Shown: piece after piece, positions 25,525 through 33,960 of the stretch
How the letters are laid out: each line of letters starts with the position of its first letter
How positions within the stretch are numbered: the first letter of the stretch is position 1
DNA from: Desulfobacterales bacterium
GTDB lineage: Bacteria > Desulfobacterota > Desulfobacteria > Desulfobacterales > DTYH01
DNA: 39,619 nt
Direction of reading: 5' to 3'
Assembly: GCA_012961955.1 (NCBI GenBank)
Contig: DTYH01000128.1
Span: 1 to 39,619 of the forward strand
Notes under the pieces: generated by a model
What the model saw: the letters and a program-made list of their open reading frames with translations, nothing else
The model's database searches: none
What the model was told of the DNA's origin: nothing
Position numbers and translations under genes: made by a program

Positions 25525-25913
25525 CAAAAAGGGAGAGGAAGCCCAAAGGGTATTATGAGAGTTTTATTCTGGCAGGGATAGGAAAAGAAGCACCTTGGGA
25601 TGATCTAAGAGGAAGGTATATTCTGGACAAGAATAGCTTTGTTGAAAAAATAAAGGCATATCTAGATCGAAGGAAAAGGACAAAAGAAACACCGAGGATT
25701 GAGAGGTTTGCCACAAGGCCGCAACTTAGTCAGATATTTAGCAGAATAAGAGACAAGAAAGAGCTAATATGAGATATGCGTTGCCCAGATAGAGTACGAT
25801 TATACCCTTAAAGAAGTTGCAGATTACCTAGGAGTTCGTTACTCAACCGCAAGCACGGCGTTGAAAAGATTTACAGAAGAAGGGGAGGTGGTAAGTGAAC
25901 GAGAATACGACTA
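25521..25913 (+). pseudogene. Transposase C-terminal remnant (type A), right copy
   Basis: Reads GYYESFILAGIGKEAPWDDLRGRYILDKN, RIERFATRPQLSQIF, then in another frame IEYDYTLKEVADYLGVRYSTASTALKRFTEEG, the terminal helix-turn-helix of Y1-type transposases. A stop and frameshift separate the parts near 25770 and the catalytic domain is absent. The first half overlaps the nfnB stop by 4 bases. It is a direct copy of 20055-20318, so fdhA-nfnAB sits between direct repeats of the same decayed transposase. Confidence 0.7.
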
Positions 25914-25915
25914 AT

Positions 25916-26120
25916 CGGGCTGTTGCCCAAACAAAGATCCTTCTCTCTTTGTAAAGCGTTTTTTCTCATAAACCTAAGGCTCGTCCCAGGCGATTTGAAA
26001 ACTCGCCTTTCGGGCTCAAACAGTTCAAATCGCCGATCCTCCGGTTCGCCAAGATTTATCAGCAAGTAAAAAAACGTTTTAACCAGCTCTGAAGGGAGTT
26101 TCTCTTTGGGCAACAACCCA
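25916..26120. repeat. Nested palindromic element (about 205 bp)
   Basis: Outer arms CGGGCTGTTGCCCAAA and TTTGGGCAACAACCCA are inverted with 2-3 mismatches. Inner arms GGCGATTTGAA (25989-25999) and TTCAAATCGCC (26024-26034) are a perfect inverted repeat. No coding content. Probably a MITE adjacent to the transposase remnant. Confidence 0.65.
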
Positions 26121-26186
26121 TCAATAACGGGTACATTACCCGGACGAAGACGTTGGGAAAGCAGCCGGAAAAGGGAGATCGTCAAT

Positions 26187-26530
26187 TAACTAAACAATTC
26201 ATTTCTCAGGCCTGTGGTCGTTATCCTTGGCTACCTGTCCACCTCTTATAACCCGTATGCCACCCCCGGATACACTAATACCCAAGCTCCTCGCAATTGC
26301 AGTCAACTCATATCCTGGCTTCCTCACGGCCCAGTAACAACATAATCCCCTGCCTTCCAGCTCCTTCCACACAGGACAAATATTCCTTCCTTCCATCACT
26401 CACCCTGGCGCCAAAAAAGTACAATCTTTCCTGTCCTGCCACCCCCGTCCTTATAGTCCTTATATGATATCGAGTTCGTTTGTTGTTTAAGCACGTTATA
26501 TAATAAATTATCAAAGGGTTACATCCCCAA
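26187..26530 (-). pseudogene. IS200/REP-type transposase C-terminal remnant (type B)
   Basis: On the minus strand: KELEGRGLCCYWAVRKPGYELTAIARSLGIS, then IRVIRGGQVAKDNDHRPEK, preceded in another frame by RTIRTGVAGQERLYFFGA. It matches 19322-19527 and is the helix-turn-helix tail of a long Y1 transposase. Frameshifted and without the catalytic domain. Confidence 0.65.
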
Positions 26531-26572
26531 GGCGGCATAGGAAAAAATATTATCCCCTCGCAGAGAAGGGAA

Positions 26573-27465
26573 TAACCTCCTGTCGGATTCTGTTAGGGAG
26601 AGATAAAACGTTACGGACAAAGGAGGTTATTTATTATGGATGGGCGTGTCAGGTATGAGGCGCATTGTCAATTTAGAAAAGATATTCGGGGATCTAAAGG
26701 GTATCTCATGGTGTGAATTGATGTTGCTAAGGATAGAGATCATGCGATTATGGGCGCAGTCACCGGAAAGTCGGTTTTAAGAAGACTCATCTTTTTATCC
26801 CTTCGAAAGCGGTTAAAGAAAGAGGGGCACAGGGTGAGGATGCGGGTTCGCAACAATCTGCTAGCTAAATACTTTTCCCAGGACTCGATAGGTCTTATGG
26901 GCAATGCGAAACCGAAAACCTGGCGATCCTCTTTTGAAAGCAGAAAAAAAGTTTTCAAGACGGCCGGCTAAGATCTGAGTGCAGATACTCCACTAATCTA
27001 CCCTGCGGCAGAGAACGTGAGCGGGGTATTAGAACAAAGAATGAGAGTAAGGCTTGCAGCCAAGTTATTAATCATAGGCTGGACCTTGATGAAGAAAAAG
27101 GAGCCATTTAATCCTGAGTATCCAAAGAACACAGATTAGAACATTTCAGGTTTTGGCGAGAGAGCCGTGTAAGGACGTGGAAGTGATTTTAGGACCTACG
27201 GGGGGCGGCAATAAAGGGCCTCTCACTGAGCTCTGGAATCTCGATAGGGGATACGATTGGTGACTACTTTAGTCTGGTATGCCGCATAGATGTAACGATC
27301 CGATCCGGGTTTCTCTGAGAGGCTCGCCAACACTGACTTAAAGTCTCCGAAGAGACGGGGAGGAGAGGTGTGTCTAGATCTCCCCAGCACTCATATCCTA
27401 CTGACCTTAAAAGGAATTTCACAACCCCAATTCCTTACTCGACAGGAGGAGCAGAGGGTGTCCCC
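26573..27465 (+). mobile_element. Decayed IS110-family element, copy 1, with terminal inverted repeats
   Basis: Left end AACCTCCTGTCGG and inverted right end CTCGACAGGAGGAG form short imperfect terminal repeats. The transposase begins at 26638 (MDGRVRYEAHCQFRKDIRG, stop, then IDVAKDRDHAIMGAVTGKSVLRRLIF), the DEDD/RuvC-like start of IS110 transposases. It continues as LRKRLKKEGHRVRMRVRNNLLAKYF, then large deletions, then RMRVRLAAKLLIIGWTLMKKKEPFNPEY ending at 27139. About 320 bases of non-coding right end follow. The element is much shorter than a full IS110 (about 1.5 kb), so it is dead. Presence of terminal repeats and a long 3' non-coding end fits the IS1111 subgroup, where the bridge RNA is encoded downstream of the transposase. 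Confidence 0.75.
27342..27385 (+). other. Conserved structured segment in the IS110 right end (possible bridge-RNA remnant)
   Basis: A hairpin AGTCTC-cgaa-GAGAC(G) at 27342-27356 is followed by stem GGGGAG (27357-27362) and CTCCCC (27380-27385). The other IS copy (minus strand, 33518-33561) keeps both helices, with a compensatory G-C to A-T change in the third pair of the second stem. One pair is too few to prove RNA function. Confidence 0.4.
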
Positions 27466-27774
27466 TTGTCCCGCACGCCGTCGCTCTATCCAGGAATGAT
27501 TTGGCCAGGCCTTCGAATAAGAGATTCCCTATTCAGGCGAGAGTTCTGATGAGGTTCTTGTGATAAATGCGGCAGTCCCGGGTCGATAATGGCTAAACTC
27601 AGTGTGTATGCCGCGAACCCTGCGCCTCCTTCCTCCTCGAGGCATAAAGGATGCTCCGGTGAAAGGAACGATTCAGGTTTTTCCTTGAAATTTTGCTGTC
27701 TTCTTATTCTCTTGGCTTAAATAGCCTGTATTCAACAAGAACTTTGTCGTATCGACCCAGTCCTTGATAGACTT

Positions 27775-28983
27775 ATGGGATACGATCTAGCAAAACTTCT
27801 GGCAGAACGGGAGAATCTCCTGACGATTGTCGATAATCTAATGGAGGGGATTATCGCCCATGATAAGGATCGCCGAATCATTTACCTTAACAGGACCGCC
27901 GAGCAAATAACCCGGTTTAAGCTAGAAGGGGTCGCGGGAAGGGATTGCCATGAGGCATTCGGAGTCGCCTTTTGTGGGGGTGGCTCCTCTTTTTCTTAGG
28001 GAAGGAAACCCCAGAACTCGGCAAGACAAGGAATATCCCTTACCATCTTCACCAAGGAGGGCGAGCCCGAGCGGTTGGAGATGCGAATCACGGGGATGAA
28101 GGACTCGGAACAAAAATTTACTGGTGTGCTGGCCTTTTTGAGAGACGTAACCGATATTACATCCCTAAAGATCAAGGTGGGAACGATTAAGGAGTTCCGT
28201 GGTATCATAGGCCGGGACCTAAGATGTTGGAGATCTGCAGTCAGATTCGGTATGTGGCGGCCAATGATTATCCTGTACACGTCGGTGGAGAAACGCGTCC
28301 AGGAAAAGAATTGGTAGCCATGGCAATACACAAGGAAAGCCACCGGGGGGCGGTCCATGGTAGCTATGACTGTGATGCACTCGCGGAGGAGGTGTACTGG
28401 AAAGCGAGCTCATCGGCCTTGTTAAGGGGGCCCTTTCAGGCGCAATTCGCGACAACCAGGCCGATTTCAACTTGTCCACGGCGGCACCCTATTCTTGGGG
28501 AAAGTGAGCGAGGTGACCAAACAGGTCGAGGTAAAGCTCGTACGTGTGCTACAGGGCGGCAAGATTGAGCGTTTAGGAGACGAAAAGAGTATTTCTCCTG
28601 ACGTTCGCATAATAGGCGCAACCAAGCGCGATCTTGAAAAGGAGGTCAAAGAGGGACGTTTTAGACGGGATTTATACTGCCGGATAAATGTGGTGCCCAT
28701 CAAGCTCCTGCCTCTGCGGGAAAGGAAAGGGGATATAGGTCTTCCGGTTCAATATTTTGTTCAGGAGGCAGAGAGCCAGGGCAGGAAGTCTCGGAGTTTT
28801 CAAAGAGCGCCTTAGTCGTGAAAATCCAGCCCTGAAAGGGGCCGTTCTATAAAGCTGGACCCGGAAATGGTGTGCGAGGCACTTGGTGGGAGAGGAATCA
28901 ACTAGGCAAAGGCCGCCAACCTGCTTGGCGTAGGAAGGGCCACCGTGTACCGCTTCCTCGAGCAGTTTCCTGAGCTTTCATGA
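27775..28983 (+). pseudogene. Sigma-54-dependent transcriptional activator (PAS-AAA-Fis), broken
   Basis: Pieces appear in order across several frames. A PAS domain (LTIVDNLMEGIIAHDKDRRIIYLNRTAEQITRFKLEGVAGRDCHEAF) and its C-terminal part (RLEMRITGMKDSEQKFTGVLAFLRDVTDI). The AAA+ start (EFRGIIGRD, MLEICSQI, GKELVAMAIHKESHRG) has a damaged Walker A (GGETRPGKE in place of GETGTGKE). A long intact stretch KVSEVTKQVEVKLVRVLQGGKIERLGDEKS...RFRRDLYCRINVVPIKLLPLRER follows, and a final helix-turn-helix AANLLGVGRATVYRFLEQFPELS. At least four frame disruptions. It probably once controlled the oxygen-defence genes directly downstream. Bases 27466-27774 hold nothing recognisable. Confidence 0.85.
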
Positions 28984-29046
28984 TCTCCACTTATCCCTCA
29001 AATTATCCACACAGATAGAATGGACCATTTGTCATTACGCGAATTA

Positions 29047-29222
29047 TGTCTCATGGGCATGTTTGTCTCATTTTTTTTGTGAGACACTTCTTGTCACTCC
29101 ATCCGCTAGCCCAGTCCCCTTAAGTACCTCTCTTTCCTTCCAGTGTTGCCCTTTCCAAATGTATCTCAAGTGGGGGCTTGCACCTATCAATCCAGGATGT
29201 GCTGTGAGACAGATTGTCTCAC
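29047..29222. promoter_or_regulatory. Cluster of TGTCTCA/TGAGACA palindromic activator sites
   Basis: Five half sites: TGTCTCA at 29047-29053 and 29064-29070, TGAGACA at 29080-29086, and a tight perfect palindrome GTGAGACAGATTGTCTCAC at 29204-29222. They lie between the broken sigma-54 activator gene and the first gene of the following operon, the expected position for its upstream activating sequences. The remaining 28984-29362 spacer shows no gene. Confidence 0.55.
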
Positions 29223-29307
29223 TTTTCTTCCGCCTGGAGTCATACTGAGATTTTCGCATAATAGCTAATTTGTTGATTTCTATTACTATTTCCGCATGAC
29301 TCGGTAG

Positions 29308-29323
29308 CGGCATAGATATTGAT
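29308..29323 (+). promoter_or_regulatory. Possible decayed sigma-54 promoter
   Basis: CGGCATAGATATTGAT resembles the -24/-12 form (TGGCAC-N5-TTGC) but has lost the -12 GC. It lies 85 bases after the last activator site and 40 bases before the next ATG, so position supports it and sequence only weakly. Confidence 0.25.
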
Positions 29324-29362
29324 TAGGATAAGAATAGAGATAAACGATCGCAGGAGCATATC

Positions 29363-29580
29363 ATGAAAGAATCTGGTCGAGTTATTGTAAAAACCCTGGA
29401 ACTTGTCCAGCAAATCATTCGGTTGGCTAATCATGAGGTGGGGTCAGGGAAGATGACGGATGTGGAATACCTTACTCCGTGATGAGGGATTCGGTCTTCG
29501 ATATAAAGAAGGTTGCCAAAGCAGAACCAAAGGCCCCTGTGAGAAAGGCTGTTGGAAGGAATCATAAGAGAAAAAGGAGG
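29363..29580 (+). pseudogene. Small conserved protein (about 75 residues), frameshifted
   Basis: MKESGRVIVKTLELVQQIIRLANHEVG, then after a frame change [30 protein letters not shown]. The pieces add to one short helical protein of a type I associate with oxidative-stress gene clusters in anaerobes, but I have no function for it. It is followed by a strong Shine-Dalgarno (aggagg) for the desulfoferrodoxin remnant. Confidence 0.5.
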
Positions 29581-29587
29581 GATAAAA

Positions 29588-29961
29588 ATGACAAAGAAAC
29601 TTCAGGTTTACAAATGTGATCTTTGTGGAAACATACTTGAGGTGTTGCACGGAGGAAGGGGGAACTGATGTGCTGCAATCAACCCATGAAGTGCCTTGAG
29701 GAGAACACTGTTGACACAGCCAAAGAAAAGCACCTGCCTGTTGTAGAAAAGACTGCAGATGGCTTCAAGGTCAGTGTTCGTAGCGTGGCTCATCCAATGG
29801 AGGACAGACACTACATCGAATGGATCGAGTTCATTGTGGGAAGCAAGAGGTACATGCAGTTTTTTAACCCTGGTAATCCACCTGAGACAGTATTCAATGT
29901 GCCGGCTTATCAGCCCTCAGCCCGGGAGTTCTGCAACCTTCACGGTGTGTGGAAAGGATAA
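29588..29961 (+). pseudogene. dfx: Desulfoferrodoxin (superoxide reductase), frameshifted
   Basis: Starts [23 protein letters not shown], the rubredoxin-like desulforedoxin domain with CxxC. One extra G in a run of five (29660-29664) shifts the frame to a TGA. In the other frame the protein resumes CCNQPMKCLEENTVDTAKEKHLPVVEK and continues through the superoxide-reducing Fe(His)4Cys domain (VAHPMEDRHYIEWIEF, AREFCNLHGVWKG) to 29961. All ligands otherwise survive, so this is a recent break, or a homopolymer sequencing error. If corrected it would be a normal 124-residue desulfoferrodoxin reducing superoxide with rubredoxin electrons. Confidence 0.85.
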
Positions 29962-30147
29962 TGAGGTGGGCAGAACGAGAAGGTAGAAAAGGCACTCAGC
30001 GAACAACTGAATGATGAGAAGACCCTGAAGCCTGCCGCGTGTTGGTATGACTCAAGCCTTGCCGGATTAGGGGTATGATGATGGAATACTACGTTCTTCT
30101 ATATCTTGGCGGCCAAGAAAATTATTGAAAGGAAACGAGGATTTCCC

Positions 30148-31441
30148 ATGAAAGTCTTGTTCCTTTCGCGGTTGCAGTTTGCTGCTGCCGCCATGTTTCA
30201 TTTCCTGTTTGTACCACTCACGCTGGGACTTTCAGCAACGGTTGCCATAATGGAAACCAGGTACGCGCGCACCGAGGACGATGTCTATCTTAGGATGGCC
30301 AAATTCTGGGGTAAGCCCTTCTTAATTAACTTCGCCCTAGGCATTGTCACAGGCATCACGTTAGAGTTTCAGTTCGGAACCAACTGGTCTCGGTGTTCGG
30401 CATTTGCCGGTGATATCTTCGGCTCTCTTTTGGCAATTGAGGCTAGAGGAGCATTTTTCCTTGACTCCACTCTGATATGGGTGCGGATACTTGGTTGGAT
30501 GAAATTGTCGAAGAAGGCTCATGCTACGGTGATGTGGTTGGTGGCAGGGGCAACAACTCTTTCAGCCATTTGGATACTGACTCCTAATGCGTGGATGCAA
30601 CATCCAGTGGGCTATACTATTCGCAACGGTAGGGCCGAATTGGCCGACTTTGCAACCGTGGTTTTCCAGAAGCTCGCCATCTCGGAGTTCCTCCATACGA
30701 TTAGTGCAGCATATATCCTCAGTGCATTTTTTGTCATGGGTATCAGTGCATATCATCTCTTGAGAAAGCAGCAATTAGAATTCTTTGCTAAGTCCCTCCG
30801 GATTGCCTTTGCCCTTGGTCTCATCTTTTCCCTTTTTGAGGTGGTAGAAGGTCATCTTCATGCGTGATACCTGGCGGAAAAACAACCCGTAAAGTTGGCT
30901 GCTACGGAAACCCGCTGGGAAACATAGACTTGTGTACCCAAGTACCTCTTTACCATTCCCGATGAGGAAACTGAAAGAAACTCAGTCGAGATTCTTGCAA
31001 TTCCAGGCTTGTTGAGCCTGTTGGCAAAACACAGCCCAAGCGCAGAGGTAAAGGGGCTGAAGGAATTCCCACGCGATGAGCCCCCCTTTTTTTGTCGGTT
31101 ATGCATCATTCAATACCATGGTAGCCCTGGTTTTTTATTTTGCGATGATGACCATGAGCGGGTGGCTTAAGAGAAACAGATTGACAGAGAGCCCCGGCTA
31201 TCTGAAGCTTGTGCTATACTCTATTCCTTTGCCGTACGCGGCTGCTGAGTTGGGGTGGGTCTTGGCTGAGGTGGGTCGCCAACCACGGATCGTGTATGGG
31301 ATTATGAAAACCTCAGACGCTGTCTCTCCTGTAGGCACGTCGCAGGTTCTCACTACGTTTGTGGCATTCATTGTGGTTTACGGTTGTTGGGTGCGGTGGG
31401 TTTCCATCTCATTTTTAAGAACGCCAGGCGTGGCCCTGTAA
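30148..31441 (+). pseudogene. cydA: Cytochrome bd oxidase subunit I, broken
   Basis: From ATG 30148: MKVLFLSRLQFAAAAMFHFLFVPLTLGLS with the first heme histidine, GITLEFQFGTNWSRCSAFAGDIFG with substitutions in normally invariant positions, and FLHTISAAYILSAFFVMG with the heme b558 histidine. A TGA at 30865-30867 and a TAG at about 30925 interrupt it in frame. A frame change occurs in the C6-T7 tract near 31079-31091, after which FFVGYASFNTMVALVFYFAMM and PYAAAELGWVLAEVGRQPRIVYGIM complete the protein. Multiple disruptions plus altered conserved residues show genuine decay. Confidence 0.87.
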
Positions 31442-31499
31442 CCACTTAGTGCCGAGCAACTTGCGGCGGTGCGTTTTATCACCTGTAAGGGAGAAAAAA

Positions 31500-32555
31500 A
31501 TGGCTATACAAAACATATGGTTTTTTCTCTGGGGGACTTCTTTAGGCTGTATATTTTGCTGCTGATGGCTTTGACCTTCGTATGGGAAGCCTGCTTCCAT
31601 TCTTGTCTTGGCAAAAAATGAAGAAGAAAGAAGGGTATTTTACATTGCGATGGGGCACCTGTGGGACGGCAACGAGGTATGGCTGATTACTGCAGGAGGA
31701 GTTACATTTTCCGCTTTTCCCAAGGTTTATGCTGTGATGTTTAGCTCGTTGTATTCGGCTCTGATGCTGATCCTGTTCGGCTTGATCTTGAGAGGGGTGT
31801 CTTTTGAGTTCAGGGGAAAGGTGGATAGCCCAGTGTGGAAGAAGATATGGGATGGGTGTATGTTTGTGGGCAGCCTTCTCACTGCTGTACTTTTTGGGGT
31901 ACCCTTTGCCAATATCTTCCGAGGGATACCTATTGATGGCCAGGGAATGTACCATGGGACCCCTTTACGCTCCTCAGCCACTGTGCTCTGGTGGGAGGCC
32001 TCTCTTCCTCTTTTTGTTCCTGGTCCATGGCTGCATATGGCTGACAATCAAGAGCGGAGGAGAGAGCAGCTAGGCGGCCAGGAAGTTATGGGGGGTTTTG
32101 CTAATACTGGCTGTAGTCTTCCTTTTAGCCTCTAAATTGGCAACAAGGCCCTATGACAATTATTTTGCCAATCCAGCTCTTTTCCTCGTTACATTGATAA
32201 CAGTGGTGGCCCTTGTTGGCAGAAGGGTTTTCATTACTAAAGGAAGTTATTGGAAGGCCTGGTTTTCTTACGCTTTGACCATTGCTGGGGCGGCGTTCTT
32301 TGGGGTGATAGGCTGTTTCCCAACATGTTTCCGTCAAGCCTCGACCCCTCGTACAGTCTTACTGCCGAAAATGCATCTTCTACTCCTCTAACGCTAAAGA
32401 TTTTGCCGATTGTGGCCTTGATATTTATCCCTATTGTAGTAGCCTATCAGACATGGGCCTATAATCTGTTCGAGGGAAAGATTCCAGTGAGGACCTGGCA
32501 TAGGAGGAGGGATAGTGATAGGGGGCAGGGCAAATTCACCAACACTATGGACTGA
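31500..32555 (+). pseudogene. cydB: Cytochrome bd oxidase subunit II, broken
   Basis: The start MAIQNIWFFLWG breaks by frameshift near 31540. LPFLAKNEEERRVFYIAMGHLWDGNEVWLITAGGVTFSAFPKVYAVMFSSLYSA is intact, followed by VSFEFRGKVDSPVWKKIWDG and ANIFRGIPIDGQGMYHGT. After another shift come PLFLFLFLVHGCIWLTIKS, LATRPYDNYFANPALFLVTL and, in a further frame, LFPNMFPSSLDPSYSLTAENASSTPLTLKILPIVALIFIPIVVAYQTWAYNLF. Every CydB block is present in order but spread over at least three frames. Quinol oxidase activity is therefore lost. Confidence 0.87.
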
Positions 32556-32578
32556 AATTGAAGAAAGGAGGTAATTTC

Positions 32579-33298
32579 ATGAAAGAACTCAAGGTAGGAT
32601 GCGGCAAGCCGATTGGCTCGACAGTCGGCTTGCTGGCGAATGAAAAAGAGACAAAAGAACAAGATACGAACAAGGAGGTGGTTGCTATGACGAGAGTGCG
32701 TGTAGGCAAAAAGGCACCGGATTTTGAGGCCCCGGCATATCAGGATGGAAAATTTGGACAGGTAAGCCTTTCCGACTATCTGGGCAAATGGGTGGTTCTG
32801 TGCTTTTATCCCGGAGACTTCACCTTTGTTTGAGCAACAGAGTTGGCAGCAGTTGCTGCCAAATTCAAAGTGCTCCAAGACATGGGCGTTGAGGTCCTCT
32901 CGGTGAGCGTGGACAGCCATTTTGTCCACAAAATGTGGCAGGACTATGAGCTTTCAAAGATGGCCGATGGCGGTGTTCCATTCCCAATGCTCTCGGATAG
33001 TTCGGGCAATATTGGTAAGGTCTATGGGGTCTATGATGAGGATGCAGGTGTTGAGATGAGAGGGCGCTTTATCATTGATCCAGATGGTGTGGTCCAGGCC
33101 ATTGAAATCCTGACCCCTCCTGTGGGTCGAAATGTCAATGAATTGATACGCCAGATAAAGGCCTTCCAACATGTACGTAAAACCAAGGGAGAAGAGGCCA
33201 CCCCTTCTGGCTGGCAACCTGGTAAACCGACTCTGAAACCTGGGCCGGACCTCGTCGGGAAGGTATGGGAAGAATGGAAGGTTGAGAGCGCCTTTTGA
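32579..33298 (+). CDS. Selenocysteine-containing peroxiredoxin (in-frame UGA read as Sec)
   Basis: Two ATGs with strong ribosome sites are in frame: 32579 (aaaggaggt) and 32687 (aaggaggtgg). The second gives a 203-residue chain starting [21 protein letters not shown], like other peroxiredoxins, with UGA at position 49, the usual place of the peroxidatic cysteine. The first adds 36 residues. The motif is PGDFTFV-U-ATEL (P42, T46, U49), matching PxxxTxxC. Downstream the frame is open and conserved for 155 codons: [28 protein letters not shown], catalytic Arg in [35 protein letters not shown]. The usual resolving cysteine is Thr in EATPSGW, so it is 1-Cys-like. It reduces peroxides in the cytoplasm. 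It follows decayed cydAB but is itself intact if UGA is Sec. Confidence 0.85.
32831..32862 (+). promoter_or_regulatory. Bacterial SECIS-like element for the Sec-peroxiredoxin
   Basis: TGA at 32831-32833 is followed after 9 bases by a perfect 8-bp hairpin TTGGCAGC-AGTT-GCTGCCAA (32843-32862). The loop has G at its second position (32852), 21 bases from the U of UGA. This meets the general rule for bacterial SECIS elements: an apical loop 16-37 bases downstream, with a G among the first two loop bases. It lies inside the coding sequence (codons for LAAVAAK). Confidence 0.75.
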
Positions 33299-33450
33299 GG
33301 TTTCTGCATCACAGACATGTCCTGATTCCTTGAAGTTCAGATGTGTGGTGAAACACGCTGCCCTGCGATAGAAAATGTTGCCAGGTCGATAGGATCTTCA
33401 AGCTGGGCAGCGGTTTCACCAGTCCACAAGGAAAGAGGGGACATGGTGTA

Positions 33451-33960
33451 CTCCTCCTGTCGAGTAAAAAAATTGCGCTCGTGAAATTTCTTTTAAGATC
33501 AGCGGGATGTAAGTGCCGGAGAGATTTAAACATACTTCTCCTCTCAGTCTCTTCGGAGACTTTAAATCAGTGTCGGCGAGCGTGTCGCTACTCGATAACT
33601 CCGCACCTGATCCTTACCTCTATGCGGCATACCGCACGAAAGCGCTCACTAATGATTCCCTATTATCCAGATTGTGGAGGTCTGCGGGGGGCCTATTACT
33701 TTCCCTTCGGAGGTCGTATGCACCAATGTTGCTGCTCGGGATCTCTCGGTGAAAGCTAAGATATTGTAATGTGCGTCCTTTAGATATTTACGATTAAGCG
33801 GCTCCTTCCGCTTCACCAAGGCCCAGCTCCGCTGGAAAAAGCTTCACGTTTCACGTGGTAAAGTGTGATTAATAACTTGGCTGCAAGCTTTACTCTCATT
33901 TTTGTTTAAATACGCCCCTCACGTTCTCTGTTGCGAAGTACCCCCTGTGTCAGGATGGTT
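33451..33960 (-). mobile_element. Decayed IS110-family element, copy 2 (right end and transposase C-terminus)
   Basis: An inverted copy of 27003-27465. The end CTCCTCCTGTCGAG at 33451-33464 equals the right terminal repeat of copy 1. The non-coding right end (33465-33780) is followed on the minus strand by the transposase C-terminus read backward: LRNRERE, KMRVKLAAKLLI and, after a roughly 40-base insertion, WALVKRKEPLN. The 5' part is missing. With copy 1 it brackets the regulator-dfx-cydAB-prx region. Confidence 0.7.

Noticed and set aside
29660-29670. TGA in desulfoferrodoxin as selenocysteine
   Set aside because: The protein resumes in a different frame right after it (CCNQPMK), so the stop results from an extra G, not recoding.
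30865-30867. TGA inside cydA as a second selenocysteine codon
   Set aside because: The position is not a Cys in CydA, a TAG follows about 20 codons later and a frame change further on; this is gene decay.
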